Shown: positions 56,901 to 64,000 of the stretch, in pieces | How the letters are laid out: every line of letters starts with the position of its first letter | Position numbering within the stretch: position 1 is the first letter of the stretch | Origin: G963674835 sp963674835 | Lineage (GTDB): Bacteria; Planctomycetota; Planctomycetia; Pirellulales; Thermoguttaceae | Assembly: GCA_963674835.2 (NCBI GenBank) | Contig: CAXXKC010000003.1 | Location: forward strand, 930,001 to 994,000 | Length of the DNA stretch: 64,000 bases | Direction of reading: 5' to 3' | Made by a program: the position numbers and the translations under genes | Notes under the pieces: model-generated | Database searches by the model: none | What the model was told of the DNA's origin: nothing | What the model saw: only the letters and a program-made list of their open reading frames with translations

Positions 56901-59198
56901 ATGCCAATAACCGCCCGCCCCCACATCCAACCCAACCCCACACCGCTCGCCCTTCTCCTCGCCCTCCTCCTCGCCGCATCCCCGACTCTAGCAGCCGACG
57001 CCCCATCGCCAGCTCAGCCCGCCGCTCCCGAAGCGCCAGCGCTAACCGTCTCTGGCAAAGTCCTCGACACCGACGATCACCCCGTCGCCGGCGCAACAGT
57101 CCTCCTCCGCGAATGGTCCAACTACCGCCGCGGCGAAGATCCTTTCGCCCCCATCGCCGACGTCCTCGCCACCACCACGACCGACCAGCAAGGCGCGTTC
57201 TCCTTCCGCGACGTCCCTTCCCGGCCCTTCCTCCAAAACTGGCCCGAGTCCAATCCCTGGGACATCGTTGTCAAAGCCGACGGCCGCGCGCTGGCCTGGC
57301 ATCACCTTGCCGACCCCGCCGAGCCCGCCCCTCTCAAGCTCACCCTCTTGCCCGAATCCAAAGTCACCGGCCGCCTCGTCGACGACCAAGGAAACCCCAT
57401 AGTCAAGGCCCGAGTCACCGCCGAAGAGATCGCCCCGCTCGGCAGCCCCATGCGCAGCGACGTCTCCCAACCCGACCGCCTCGACCTCGGCATGTCCCAA
57501 GTCGCTCCCACCGCTGAAACCGACGCCGAGGGACGCTTCCAGATCACCGGCCTGCCCCCGTCCATGCGAATCACGCTCGTCGCCCGCCACGACGACTTCG
57601 TCCGCAAGCCCATCTTCATCGCCACCACCGATCAGCCGCAGCCCGAGCTGATCAGCACCTTCGTTGTCGACGGCAAACAGCAGACCGTCACCTATCCGAT
57701 CTACTCTGGCAACGCCGAAGTCTCACTCCAGCCAGGCTGCCGCCTCAACGGCCGTGTAACGTACGCCGATTCCGGCAAGCCCTGCGCGCTAGCCCGCATC
57801 GGCGTGTCCGGCCCCTCCTGGTACTCCGCCACCGCCGACGCCGAGGGCCGATTCACCCTCTCCGCCTTGCCTCCCGCTCAATACAGCATCCTCACCTACC
57901 CGCCCGAACAGGCCAACTACCTCGTTCGCCAATCATTCGTCACGCTCGCCCCCGACGCGAAGCCCAAGGAGCTGAACGTCCCCCTCGAACCCGGTCTCCC
58001 CATCACCGGAAAGGTCCTCGCCTCCGACACCGGCGCCGGCGTGGAAGGCGTCGAGGTCTTCTACCGCGCCGACGTTCCCCAAGATACCTCCGACCGATCC
58101 TTGGCCCGCGCCAGCATCACCGACGCCCAGGGCGCGTTCCGTGTCGTCGCCCCGCCGGGTAAGGCCGAACTCATCCTCTCCGGTCCCGTTCCCGACTACG
58201 ATGTCCCCGTCTGGCGATTCTCCCAGCAGGAACCCCAACCGCGCTTCGTTCAGGCGGTCGACGTCGCGCCCGGCAAACCCCTCGAAGGCATCCAGTTCAC
58301 CGTCACTCCCGGCCTCATCATCGACGGCACCGTCACCGATCCCCAAGGCAAGCCATCCCCCGAAGCCAACGTCCTTGTCATCCGCGACGACCTCCAGACC
58401 GTCTCCCTCTCCACCGAAACCGACTCCGACGGTCACTTCCGCATCGCGGGCCTCTCCCCAACCGAACCCCAGCAGTTGCTCGTCATCCAGCCCGACAAGA
58501 AGCTGATTGCCAACGCCCAGGTCGAAGCCGCAACCGACGACGCTCCCACGCGTACCGCCGAAGTAAAAATCCAGCTCCAGCCCGCCGCCAGCGCCGTCGG
58601 AATCGTGCTGGTCTCCGGAAAGCCGCTCGCAGGCGTCCAGGTCACCCTGCTCATGTTCCGCACCGAGAAGGAGCAACGCTACGCCATGACCGGCGACTAC
58701 GCCGTCACCGACCAGCAGGGCCGCTACCGGTTCGACCTCCTCGAGCCCGGCCAGCAGTACGGCATCGCCTTCCACGGCCAAGGCTACACCCAGGAAGAAA
58801 GCCCCTCGTTCACTCCCAAGCCCGGCCAACAGGTCGACGTCACTCCGCTGGAACTGCTCCGTACTGATCGCTCCGTCTCAGGCATCGTCGTCGACACCGA
58901 CGGCAAGCCGCTCCCAGGCGTCATGATCAGCGCCCAGGACCGCAACGGCCGCACGATCGGCGGCGCCTTCACCCACCAGCCCACGGGCCCCGATGGCCGC
59001 TTCAAGATCGACGCCGTCCCCGACATCCCCTTGAGCCTCATCGCCTACCTGCCCCCGCAACCAAACGCCCCCACGACCAAACCCATCGTCGCGCCCCCCG
59101 TCCCCGCCAACCCCGACCAAACCGACGTCCGCATCACCCTCAACCCCAACCCTGCCAACACCCAACTCCCTCCGACTCCGCTCTTCCCCACCCCGTAG
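56901..59198 (+). CDS. Secreted protein with multiple carboxypeptidase-regulatory-like domains
   Basis: The 765-residue product has a hydrophobic signal (LALLLALLLAASPTLA) and then about six to seven repeats of the transthyretin-like fold: VSGKVLDTDDHPVAGATVLL, VTGRLVDDQGNPIVKARVTA, LNGRVTYADSGKPCALARIGV, ITGKVLASDTGAGVEGVEVFY, IDGTVTDPQGKPSPEANVLV and VSGIVVDTDGKPLPGVMISA, mostly followed by a TDAEGRF-type strand. No catalytic domain is seen. Such proteins are probably adhesive or structural envelope components. The ATG at 56901 lies beyond a repeat. The TAG stop is part of a short palindromic repeat. Confidence 0.85.
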   Translation: MPITARPHIQPNPTPLALLLALLLAASPTLAADAPSPAQPAAPEAPALTVSGKVLDTDDHPVAGATVLLREWSNYRRGEDPFAPIADVLATTTTDQQGAFSFRDVPSRPFLQNWPESNPWDIVVKADGRALAWHHLADPAEPAPLKLTLLPESKVTGRLVDDQGNPIVKARVTAEEIAPLGSPMRSDVSQPDRLDLGMSQVAPTAETDAEGRFQITGLPPSMRITLVARHDDFVRKPIFIATTDQPQPELISTFVVDGKQQTVTYPIYSGNAEVSLQPGCRLNGRVTYADSGKPCALARIGVSGPSWYSATADAEGRFTLSALPPAQYSILTYPPEQANYLVRQSFVTLAPDAKPKELNVPLEPGLPITGKVLASDTGAGVEGVEVFYRADVPQDTSDRSLARASITDAQGAFRVVAPPGKAELILSGPVPDYDVPVWRFSQQEPQPRFVQAVDVAPGKPLEGIQFTVTPGLIIDGTVTDPQGKPSPEANVLVIRDDLQTVSLSTETDSDGHFRIAGLSPTEPQQLLVIQPDKKLIANAQVEAATDDAPTRTAEVKIQLQPAASAVGIVLVSGKPLAGVQVTLLMFRTEKEQRYAMTGDYAVTDQQGRYRFDLLEPGQQYGIAFHGQGYTQEESPSFTPKPGQQVDVTPLELLRTDRSVSGIVVDTDGKPLPGVMISAQDRNGRTIGGAFTHQPTGPDGRFKIDAVPDIPLSLIAYLPPQPNAPTTKPIVAPPVPANPDQTDVRITLNPNPANTQLPPTPLFPTP

Positions 59199-59219
59199 GT
59201 CATGCTTCAGCATAACACC
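59195..59219. repeat. Uninterrupted GGT(T/C)ATGCTTCAGCATAACACC palindrome
   Basis: The same element that both IS copies have split, here intact: GTAGGTCATGCTTCAGCATA then ACACC. Its TAG (59196-59198) is the stop codon of the upstream gene. Confidence 0.85.
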
Positions 59220-60251
59220 TCAACCACCACCCATCCGCTTACCCACTTCCCGCCGCGCTTCCTCAAGCACGCTCCCCACATCAACCGGGCACCCGCCCCG
59301 GCGCTTGCTACAGTCGGCCGCTTCCAGAAAAGCGTAAATCTCCAGCGTCTCATCCATCGTCACTGGCGGCTTACCGCTGGCAAAGAACTCGGCGACTTTC
59401 ACCACCAGCGGCGCATAACCATCCCAGCCACCGCTTGGCCCCACGCCCTTCGTACCGAACACCAACGCGCCGAACTCTCCCCAACTCCGGTAACTCCCCA
59501 CGCGCCCGTCCTTCCAAACGCCCACGACCACGTCCGTATCTCCGCCCTGCACCCGCGTCACCTTCTCACAGCCGGGCCCCATGATCGTAAACAGTGTTTC
59601 CGCGCCGTGAATCCCGTAGTAAAACAAGTCGGGCATCCGATGCGGCTCCAGATGCTTGTTCGGACTGTACGCCACGCAGCCCAACACCCGTCCAACCGCC
59701 GGATCCTCCCCCATCCCCATGCGCGCAATCCCGCTGCTGTAGCGAAGCGACGAGCTCGAGAAACACGGCACCCCCTCTCGCTTGGCCAGCTCCGCGATCT
59801 CCACGCAATCCGCCAGCGACCCGGCCAGCGGCTTGTCGATGAACAACCGCTTGCGTGCGGCGATCACCTTCTTCGCCTCGGCCAAATGCGGTCGCCCGTC
59901 CAGCGTTTCGATCATCACCGCATCCACCTTTGGCAGCAGTTCCTCGATCGAACCCACCATCTCCACGCCCATCGCGCGGATCAACTCCCCGTGTTTCTTC
60001 AGCAAATCCACGCTCTTGGGCACGTCCGCACTTCCGCCCGGATAGGCAGCCGTCACCGAACACCGCGCAAGCGGCCCCGTCGCCTTCGGATCGTTCATAA
60101 TCCTGGCAAACTCCGACGCATGCGGCGTGTCCGTGCCGATGATTCCCACCCGTATCACCTTTCCGGCATCCTCCGCCGACAACTTCGCGGCGAAACCACC
60201 GGCAAGCAGAACAGCCAGCACCCCTGCAAACACTCTTGCCCAGTACTTCAT
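59220..60251 (-). CDS. Exported Gfo/Idh/MocA-family oxidoreductase
   Basis: The 343-residue product has an N-terminal hydrophobic signal (WARVFAGVLAVLLAGGFAAKLSA) and a Rossmann domain (VIRVGIIGTDTPHASEFARIM) with VDAVMIETLDGRPHLAEAKKVIAARKRLFIDKPLAGSLADC, where DKP replaces the usual EKP motif. The C-terminal domain contains PDLFYYGIHGAETLFTIMG, with the HGAE in place of the common HxxD. The substrate is probably a sugar or sugar derivative. GAAGGAG precedes the ATG at 60251. It follows the XylR-like gene by 61 bases on the same strand, suggesting an operon. Its 3' end meets the intact palindromic repeat. Confidence 0.87.
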   Translation of the reverse strand: MKYWARVFAGVLAVLLAGGFAAKLSAEDAGKVIRVGIIGTDTPHASEFARIMNDPKATGPLARCSVTAAYPGGSADVPKSVDLLKKHGELIRAMGVEMVGSIEELLPKVDAVMIETLDGRPHLAEAKKVIAARKRLFIDKPLAGSLADCVEIAELAKREGVPCFSSSSLRYSSGIARMGMGEDPAVGRVLGCVAYSPNKHLEPHRMPDLFYYGIHGAETLFTIMGPGCEKVTRVQGGDTDVVVGVWKDGRVGSYRSWGEFGALVFGTKGVGPSGGWDGYAPLVVKVAEFFASGKPPVTMDETLEIYAFLEAADCSKRRGGCPVDVGSVLEEARREVGKRMGGG

Positions 60252-60312
60252 CGCTTCTCCTTCGTCGCACTTGTCTGCACCGACACGCCCCGCTCCCGCA
60301 TCGCCCACCGCC

Positions 60313-61509
60313 TCAGCCGCACTGCTCTACCGGCCTCCGCGTCTGGGCCGTCTGCCGATACTGGCCAGGCGTTTCCCCAAACGTCCGCTTGAACAGCCAA
60401 CACATCGCCTCCATATACGCGAATCCGCTCACCTCCGCGATCGTCGCCAACGGATAGTCGGTCGTCGCCAGCAACTGCTTCACTCGCTCCAGCCTCACCC
60501 GATTGATCTCCGCCTTGGGCGATCGCCCCAGCACCCTCGCGAAACGCCGCTCCAGCGTGCTCCGCGATCGGCGCGTGTGTTTCACCACGTCGGCGACGTG
60601 GATTCCCGTACAAGCGCGCTCGCGGATGAAGCGAACCGCCGCGACCACGTCTGCATCGGCCACCGCGATAACGTCGGTCGACGACCGGGCAACAACCCCC
60701 TTGGGCCGCACCGCAATCGGTTCCTGCCCAGCCGGCTCCCCATCCATCATCCGATCCAGTAGCGATGCCGCCTCCACGCCGACCCGCTCCGCGTTCAACG
60801 CCACGCTCGACAGCGGCGGCTGGCTCAGCTCACAGATCATCTCATCGTTGTCCACTCCGATCACCGCGACCTCGTCCGGCACGCCGATGTCATGCTCCCT
60901 GCACCCCACGACGATCTGATGCGCAAGCACATCATTGGCACCCATCAAACCGACCGGCTTCGGCAGCGATTTCACCCACGCGATCACCGCCTCCTCACAC
61001 GCCAGCGAGTGCTCCTCTCCGCCCGAGATGAACCTCGATCTCTCGTCCGCGTGGTCCTCGAACACGGCCGTTTCGAAGCCCGCCTTGGCCAGCCGTCGGC
61101 AAAACGCCACCTCCCGCGCGTCCGACGAACGGATCCCCGAGATGCCGCAATAGGCAAAATGCCGCAGCCCACGCTCCAGAAGGTGATCGGCCGCCAACCG
61201 ACCCACCACGGCTTCCTCGGTCACGATCGTGGCCATCCACGGAGCACTCGTGCACTCGAACAGGTTCACCGTCGGAAGCCCCAGCCGTCGAACCTGTTCG
61301 ACCAGCTCTGGATTCTCCATCCGCGCAATGATCCCGTCTCCGCGCCAGTGCTCGAGCCACGAAGGCCCCCCGTCGCACAGTCGCCGCTCCGTGTGAAAGA
61401 TCTCCCACGGGCCGCGCGACCGCACGTACGAGGCAATCCCCCGCAGCACACCACGGCCGTAGGCCCGCGACCATTCGATCAACAACGCCACTCTGCGACA
61501 TCTGGCCAC
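60313..61509 (-). CDS. XylR-like AraC-family transcriptional regulator
   Basis: The 398-residue product joins an N-terminal LacI/periplasmic-binding-type sensor (about 1-280: RRVALLIEWSRAYGRGVLRGIASYVRSRGPW, VGLMGANDVLAHQIVVGCREHDIGVPDEVAVIGVDNDE) to a C-terminal AraC HTH (about 290-390: VVKHTRRSRSTLERRFARVLGRSPKAEINRVRLERVKQLL, GFAYMEAMCWLFKRTFGETPGQYR). This is the architecture of E. coli XylR, abundant in planctomycetes and tied to sugar catabolism. The GTG at 61509 has GGGAG upstream. It probably controls the flanking oxidoreductase genes; the ligand is unknown. Confidence 0.92.
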   Translation of the reverse strand: MARCRRVALLIEWSRAYGRGVLRGIASYVRSRGPWEIFHTERRLCDGGPSWLEHWRGDGIIARMENPELVEQVRRLGLPTVNLFECTSAPWMATIVTEEAVVGRLAADHLLERGLRHFAYCGISGIRSSDAREVAFCRRLAKAGFETAVFEDHADERSRFISGGEEHSLACEEAVIAWVKSLPKPVGLMGANDVLAHQIVVGCREHDIGVPDEVAVIGVDNDEMICELSQPPLSSVALNAERVGVEAASLLDRMMDGEPAGQEPIAVRPKGVVARSSTDVIAVADADVVAAVRFIRERACTGIHVADVVKHTRRSRSTLERRFARVLGRSPKAEINRVRLERVKQLLATTDYPLATIAEVSGFAYMEAMCWLFKRTFGETPGQYRQTAQTRRPVEQCG

Positions 61510-61550
61510 GACCGGCTCCCTCTGCCAAGCAACGACCCAAGACGATGCAA

Positions 61551-61579
61551 ATTATTAATACGCGAAATCCGCCCGTCAA
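61551..61579 (-). promoter_or_regulatory. Predicted promoter of the XylR-like regulator
   Basis: Minus-strand TTGACG (61574-61579), 17-base spacer, AATAAT (61551-61556), in an AT-rich patch of a 400-base divergent region. The start would be near 61544. Confidence 0.45.
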
Positions 61580-61906
61580 TCCCCTTCATCACGAACCTAA
61601 TCACGATCGCACTTGCATTTCAGCATATTCCGTCGCCACGACGTCACCTTCCAAGCCCCGATACACTGACGCATTTTCACAGCCCACATGACGCAAAATA
61701 TCATTGCCCTCTTCCACGGGTGAGATTACCGTCATACTTGGGGTTCCACAGTCCGGCAGAAATACCCGTGCGCCAACCTGCGCCCACGATCCTCCGCCCT
61801 TTCACTCCAACGCCACTCCACACTCCAACCATCCCGATCGATCTCCGGCCGCCCCACGCGGCCTTGGTTGACCGGTAACATAGGAACCGCTCCAAAGGAG
61901 ACAGCC
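61580..61906. other. Divergent control region between regulator and oxidoreductase
   Basis: About 330 bases with no gene. It holds several AT-rich patches (GCATTTCAGCATATTCC, GACGCAAAATATCATTGCC) unusual in this sequence and likely to contain the + strand promoter and operators. No clear inverted-repeat operator was identified by eye. AAAGGAG just before the GTG at 61907 is the ribosome-binding site. Confidence 0.4.
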
Positions 61907-63271
61907 GTGCCCAAATCATCCCGTCGCACCTTCCTCGGAAACGTCGTCGTCGCCGCCTCGTCCCTTGCCGTCCCGGCAATCGCCCAATCCCGAGCCAGCG
62001 CCAACGATCGCATTCGAGTTGGCGTGATCGGCATGCGCCGAGGACTGGCCCACGCCAGAAGCCTCGCCCTCATGGCCACCAGCGGCCAGAACGTCGAGAT
62101 GGCCGCCTCCTGCGATTGCGACCTCAAGGCGGCCAACGAGGCGGCCGACGTGGTCCAGAAATGCGGCGTCCCCAGACCCCAAGTCGTTCAAGACCTCCGC
62201 AAGCTCCTCGACGACCCGTCGATCGACGCCGTGAGCATCGGCACACCCGACCACTGGCACGCCCCCGCTACCATCTGGGCATGCCAGGCCGGCAAGGACG
62301 TATTCGTCGAAAAGCCCGTCGCCCACACGATCGAAGAAGGTCGCAAGATGGTCCAGGCGGCCCGCAAATACGGCCGGATGGTTCAGGCCGGAACCCAGTG
62401 CCGCTCCAGCGACCATATCATCGAAGGCGTCAAGAAAGCCCAGGAAGGCATCATCGGCGACATCTACATGGCCCGCGCCGTCTCCTTCAAGGTCCACGGC
62501 AACTTGGGCCGGCACAAGCCCACCACGCCGCCCGCCGACTTGGACTGGAATCTCTTCCTCGGCCCCGCCCCGCAGCAGGATTACAGCATCTTCCGCAAGA
62601 CCCGCTGGTACTGGCTCCGCGACTTCTGCAACGGCGACATGGCCAATCAGCCCGTCCACGAGATCGATATCATTCGTTGGGCGATGGGCCTCCAGGAAGC
62701 CCCCGTGCTCATCCAGTCGATGGGCATCCGCAAGGTCCACGACGACGACCGCCAATGGCCCGACAACCAGACCTTCGCCTGCAAGTTCGCCGACGGCCGC
62801 ATGATCACCGTCGAACACCGCAACTGGTGGACGCCCTCCGAGGGCGGATTCCGCGACCCGTATCCCTTCAGCGCCAATCCCGATCCGGTCGTCGGCGCTA
62901 CACTCTTCGGCACCAAGGGCTACATGATCTTCCCCACCTACACCAGCTACTACACCTTCCTCGGGCCAAAGCGCGAGCTGGGCCCCCACGCCGATCCGCC
63001 CACCGAAACACCCGACTGGCACGCCGTCGACAACGTGCACCATCCCAACTGGATCAACGCCTGTCGCACCCGCAACTACAAGGACCTCTCCGCCGACATC
63101 GAACAGGGCCACCAGGCCACGATGATCGCCCTGCTCGGCAACATTTCCCTGCTCACCGAGCGAACGGTCCGTTTCAATCCCAAGACTGAGTCCTTCGTCG
63201 ACGACCCCCAAGCCGACGCCATGCTCAAGAAGACCTACCGCCAGCCGTTCGCCGTGCCCGACGAAGTCTAG
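61907..63271 (+). CDS. TAT-exported Gfo/Idh/MocA-family oxidoreductase
   Basis: The 454-residue product starts with a twin-arginine signal (VPKSSRRTFLGNVVVAASSLAVPAIA). The NAD(P)-binding domain has RIRVGVIGMRRGLAHARSLAL, VSIGTPDHWHAPATIWACQAGKDVFVEKPVAHTIEEG (EKP motif) and GTQCRSSDHIIEGVKKAQEG. The C-terminal domain contains RKTRWYWLRDFCNGDMANQPVHEIDIIRWAMG, the catalytic-type HxxD (HEID). This GMC-like secreted subgroup is highly expanded in planctomycetes. The GTG at 61907 has AAGGAG six bases upstream. It is transcribed away from the XylR-like gene. Confidence 0.93.
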   Translation: MPKSSRRTFLGNVVVAASSLAVPAIAQSRASANDRIRVGVIGMRRGLAHARSLALMATSGQNVEMAASCDCDLKAANEAADVVQKCGVPRPQVVQDLRKLLDDPSIDAVSIGTPDHWHAPATIWACQAGKDVFVEKPVAHTIEEGRKMVQAARKYGRMVQAGTQCRSSDHIIEGVKKAQEGIIGDIYMARAVSFKVHGNLGRHKPTTPPADLDWNLFLGPAPQQDYSIFRKTRWYWLRDFCNGDMANQPVHEIDIIRWAMGLQEAPVLIQSMGIRKVHDDDRQWPDNQTFACKFADGRMITVEHRNWWTPSEGGFRDPYPFSANPDPVVGATLFGTKGYMIFPTYTSYYTFLGPKRELGPHADPPTETPDWHAVDNVHHPNWINACRTRNYKDLSADIEQGHQATMIALLGNISLLTERTVRFNPKTESFVDDPQADAMLKKTYRQPFAVPDEV

Positions 63272-63304
63272 AGTAGTATCGTTCGCGTCAGAAACCACCC
63301 ATCC

Positions 63305-64000
63305 TCAATACACCGCCGTGGCGGCCATCTCGCTCAGCCGGCGCACCCGCTCCAGTTCCCCGTCCGGCGAAAGCTGATCCCCCGGCGCGATAATCAACGC
63401 CGGACTCTGCCGCCGCAGATCCAGCCACGCCTCGATCTGCTCGTCCAGCACGCCCAGTGGCACGTCCGGCAGGAAACTGCTCGGCGGCACCCCGCCCGAC
63501 AACACCAGCTTCGGCCCCGCCTCCTCGCGGCATTGCTGCGGCGTCAGGTCGCCCCACGGTGCCGGCGTCACGGCATCCGCCCCGTCGATCCCCATCTCCG
63601 CCGCCGCCCGCAACAGCCCCCTCAACCGCCCATCGATGTGCGTCACCAACGGCTTCCCATATTCGTGCGCGATCGCTGCCATCCGCCGGTAATACGCCCC
63701 ACTATACCGTTCCATCCACCGCGGACTTTGCACGTCGGCCGAGAGATTGTCCGAGTGAAACAGCACCTGCGCCGGCCCGTCGGCCATCAAACGCGTCACT
63801 TCCTCGTGCTTCGCGTTGATCGCCGCCACCGTCGCTTCAAGCTCCTCCGCATGATCCATCGCCAGCATCACCGTCCGCTCCACGCCCGCGTACCGGCTGA
63901 TCAAGAAGCCCATCCCCGTATACGGAACCTGCGCAAGCGGCAGCCCCATGTCGCCCACCAGCCGTTCCACCTCCGCAAACACGTCCCACCGCGCCGAGTA
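63305..64000 (-). CDS. URO-D/methyltransferase-superfamily protein (C-terminal part)
   Basis: About 231 C-terminal residues, open at the right window edge. The sequence has the TIM-barrel features of the uroporphyrinogen-decarboxylase/MtaA superfamily: QVLFHSDNLSADVQSPRWMERY, IAHEYGKPLVTHIDGRLRGLLRAAAEMGIDGADAVTPAPWGDLTPQQCRE (in parts) and KLVLSGGVPPSSFLPDVPLGVLDEQI. In planctomycetes such genes often lie near Gfo/Idh oxidoreductases, outside haem synthesis, so a heme role should not be assumed. A GTG at 63982 is in frame, but upstream residues (YSARWD) continue the protein. Confidence 0.8.
   Translation of the reverse strand, partial: YSARWDVFAEVERLVGDMGLPLAQVPYTGMGFLISRYAGVERTVMLAMDHAEELEATVAAINAKHEEVTRLMADGPAQVLFHSDNLSADVQSPRWMERYSGAYYRRMAAIAHEYGKPLVTHIDGRLRGLLRAAAEMGIDGADAVTPAPWGDLTPQQCREEAGPKLVLSGGVPPSSFLPDVPLGVLDEQIEAWLDLRRQSPALIIAPGDQLSPDGELERVRRLSEMAATAVY

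Overview
The window is a GC-rich, gene-dense piece of a bacterial chromosome, most probably from the Planctomycetota, in or near the Pirellulales. That placement rests on family content read from translations: an FGly-type sulfatase, a DUF1080 secreted hydrolase, TAT-exported Gfo/Idh/MocA oxidoreductases with a XylR-like AraC regulator, a Ser/Thr kinase with DLG in place of DFG and a C-terminal membrane anchor, a protein with a DUF1559-like tail motif, an ExeA-like ATPase beside an Ala/Pro-rich membrane protein, and a PL11-type rhamnogalacturonan lyase. No rRNA, tRNA, CRISPR array or prophage was seen. The + strand is visibly C-rich almost throughout, in genes of both orientations, which produces long spurious ORFs opposite real genes.

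Layout. 1-6.6 kb (minus): rpmB, gatC-gatA, a MazEF-like toxin-antitoxin pair, a hypothetical gene, gatB, a SAM hydroxide adenosyltransferase and the start of bioA. 6.9-10.7 kb: a secreted hypothetical protein, a hisN-like phosphatase, an Rrf2 regulator, and lspA with a DksA-like zinc-finger gene. 10.9-16.5 kb: thrC, dapB, a ROK kinase, a UMF1-type MFS transporter and a DUF1080 protein. 16.8-25.8 kb: sulfatase, metH, a membrane protein, a NapH/NapG-like polyferredoxin and an FAD oxidoreductase. 26-33.4 kb: a plus-strand surface or secretion-like cluster (Ala/Pro-rich membrane protein, BY-kinase/ParA-like ATPase without the Walker A lysine, ExeA-like ATPase, PMT-like glycosyltransferase), then a Ser/Thr kinase. 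33.5-37.9 kb: an EamA transporter, then larB-nnrD-DUF2784 and larE for nickel-pincer cofactor synthesis, with a promoter/small-ORF/terminator unit in front of larE. 38.1-41.3 kb: an M24 peptidase, accB and accC.

Two virtually identical IS4-family elements (41300-42767 and 51535-53002) lie in direct orientation around a PPi-type phosphofructokinase, hisB-hisC-hisD and a 1129-residue planctomycete-type protein. Each is inserted at the same nucleotide of a short palindromic repeat. After the second IS comes a DAHP synthase gene preceded by what looks like a classical transcription attenuator: a 25-codon leader peptide with the run YTYFWFYFY, then a strong intrinsic terminator. The last 10 kb hold a PL11 lyase, a carboxypeptidase-regulatory-like repeat protein, a XylR-like regulator with two Gfo/Idh/MocA oxidoreductases, and a partial URO-D-like gene: a carbohydrate-utilisation neighbourhood.

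At least four families of short dispersed repeats sit between genes. In two of them a conserved TAG at the element edge serves as the stop codon of the adjacent gene. The most interesting items are the aromatic-leader attenuator, the larE leader or sRNA unit, and the repeat/IS biology.
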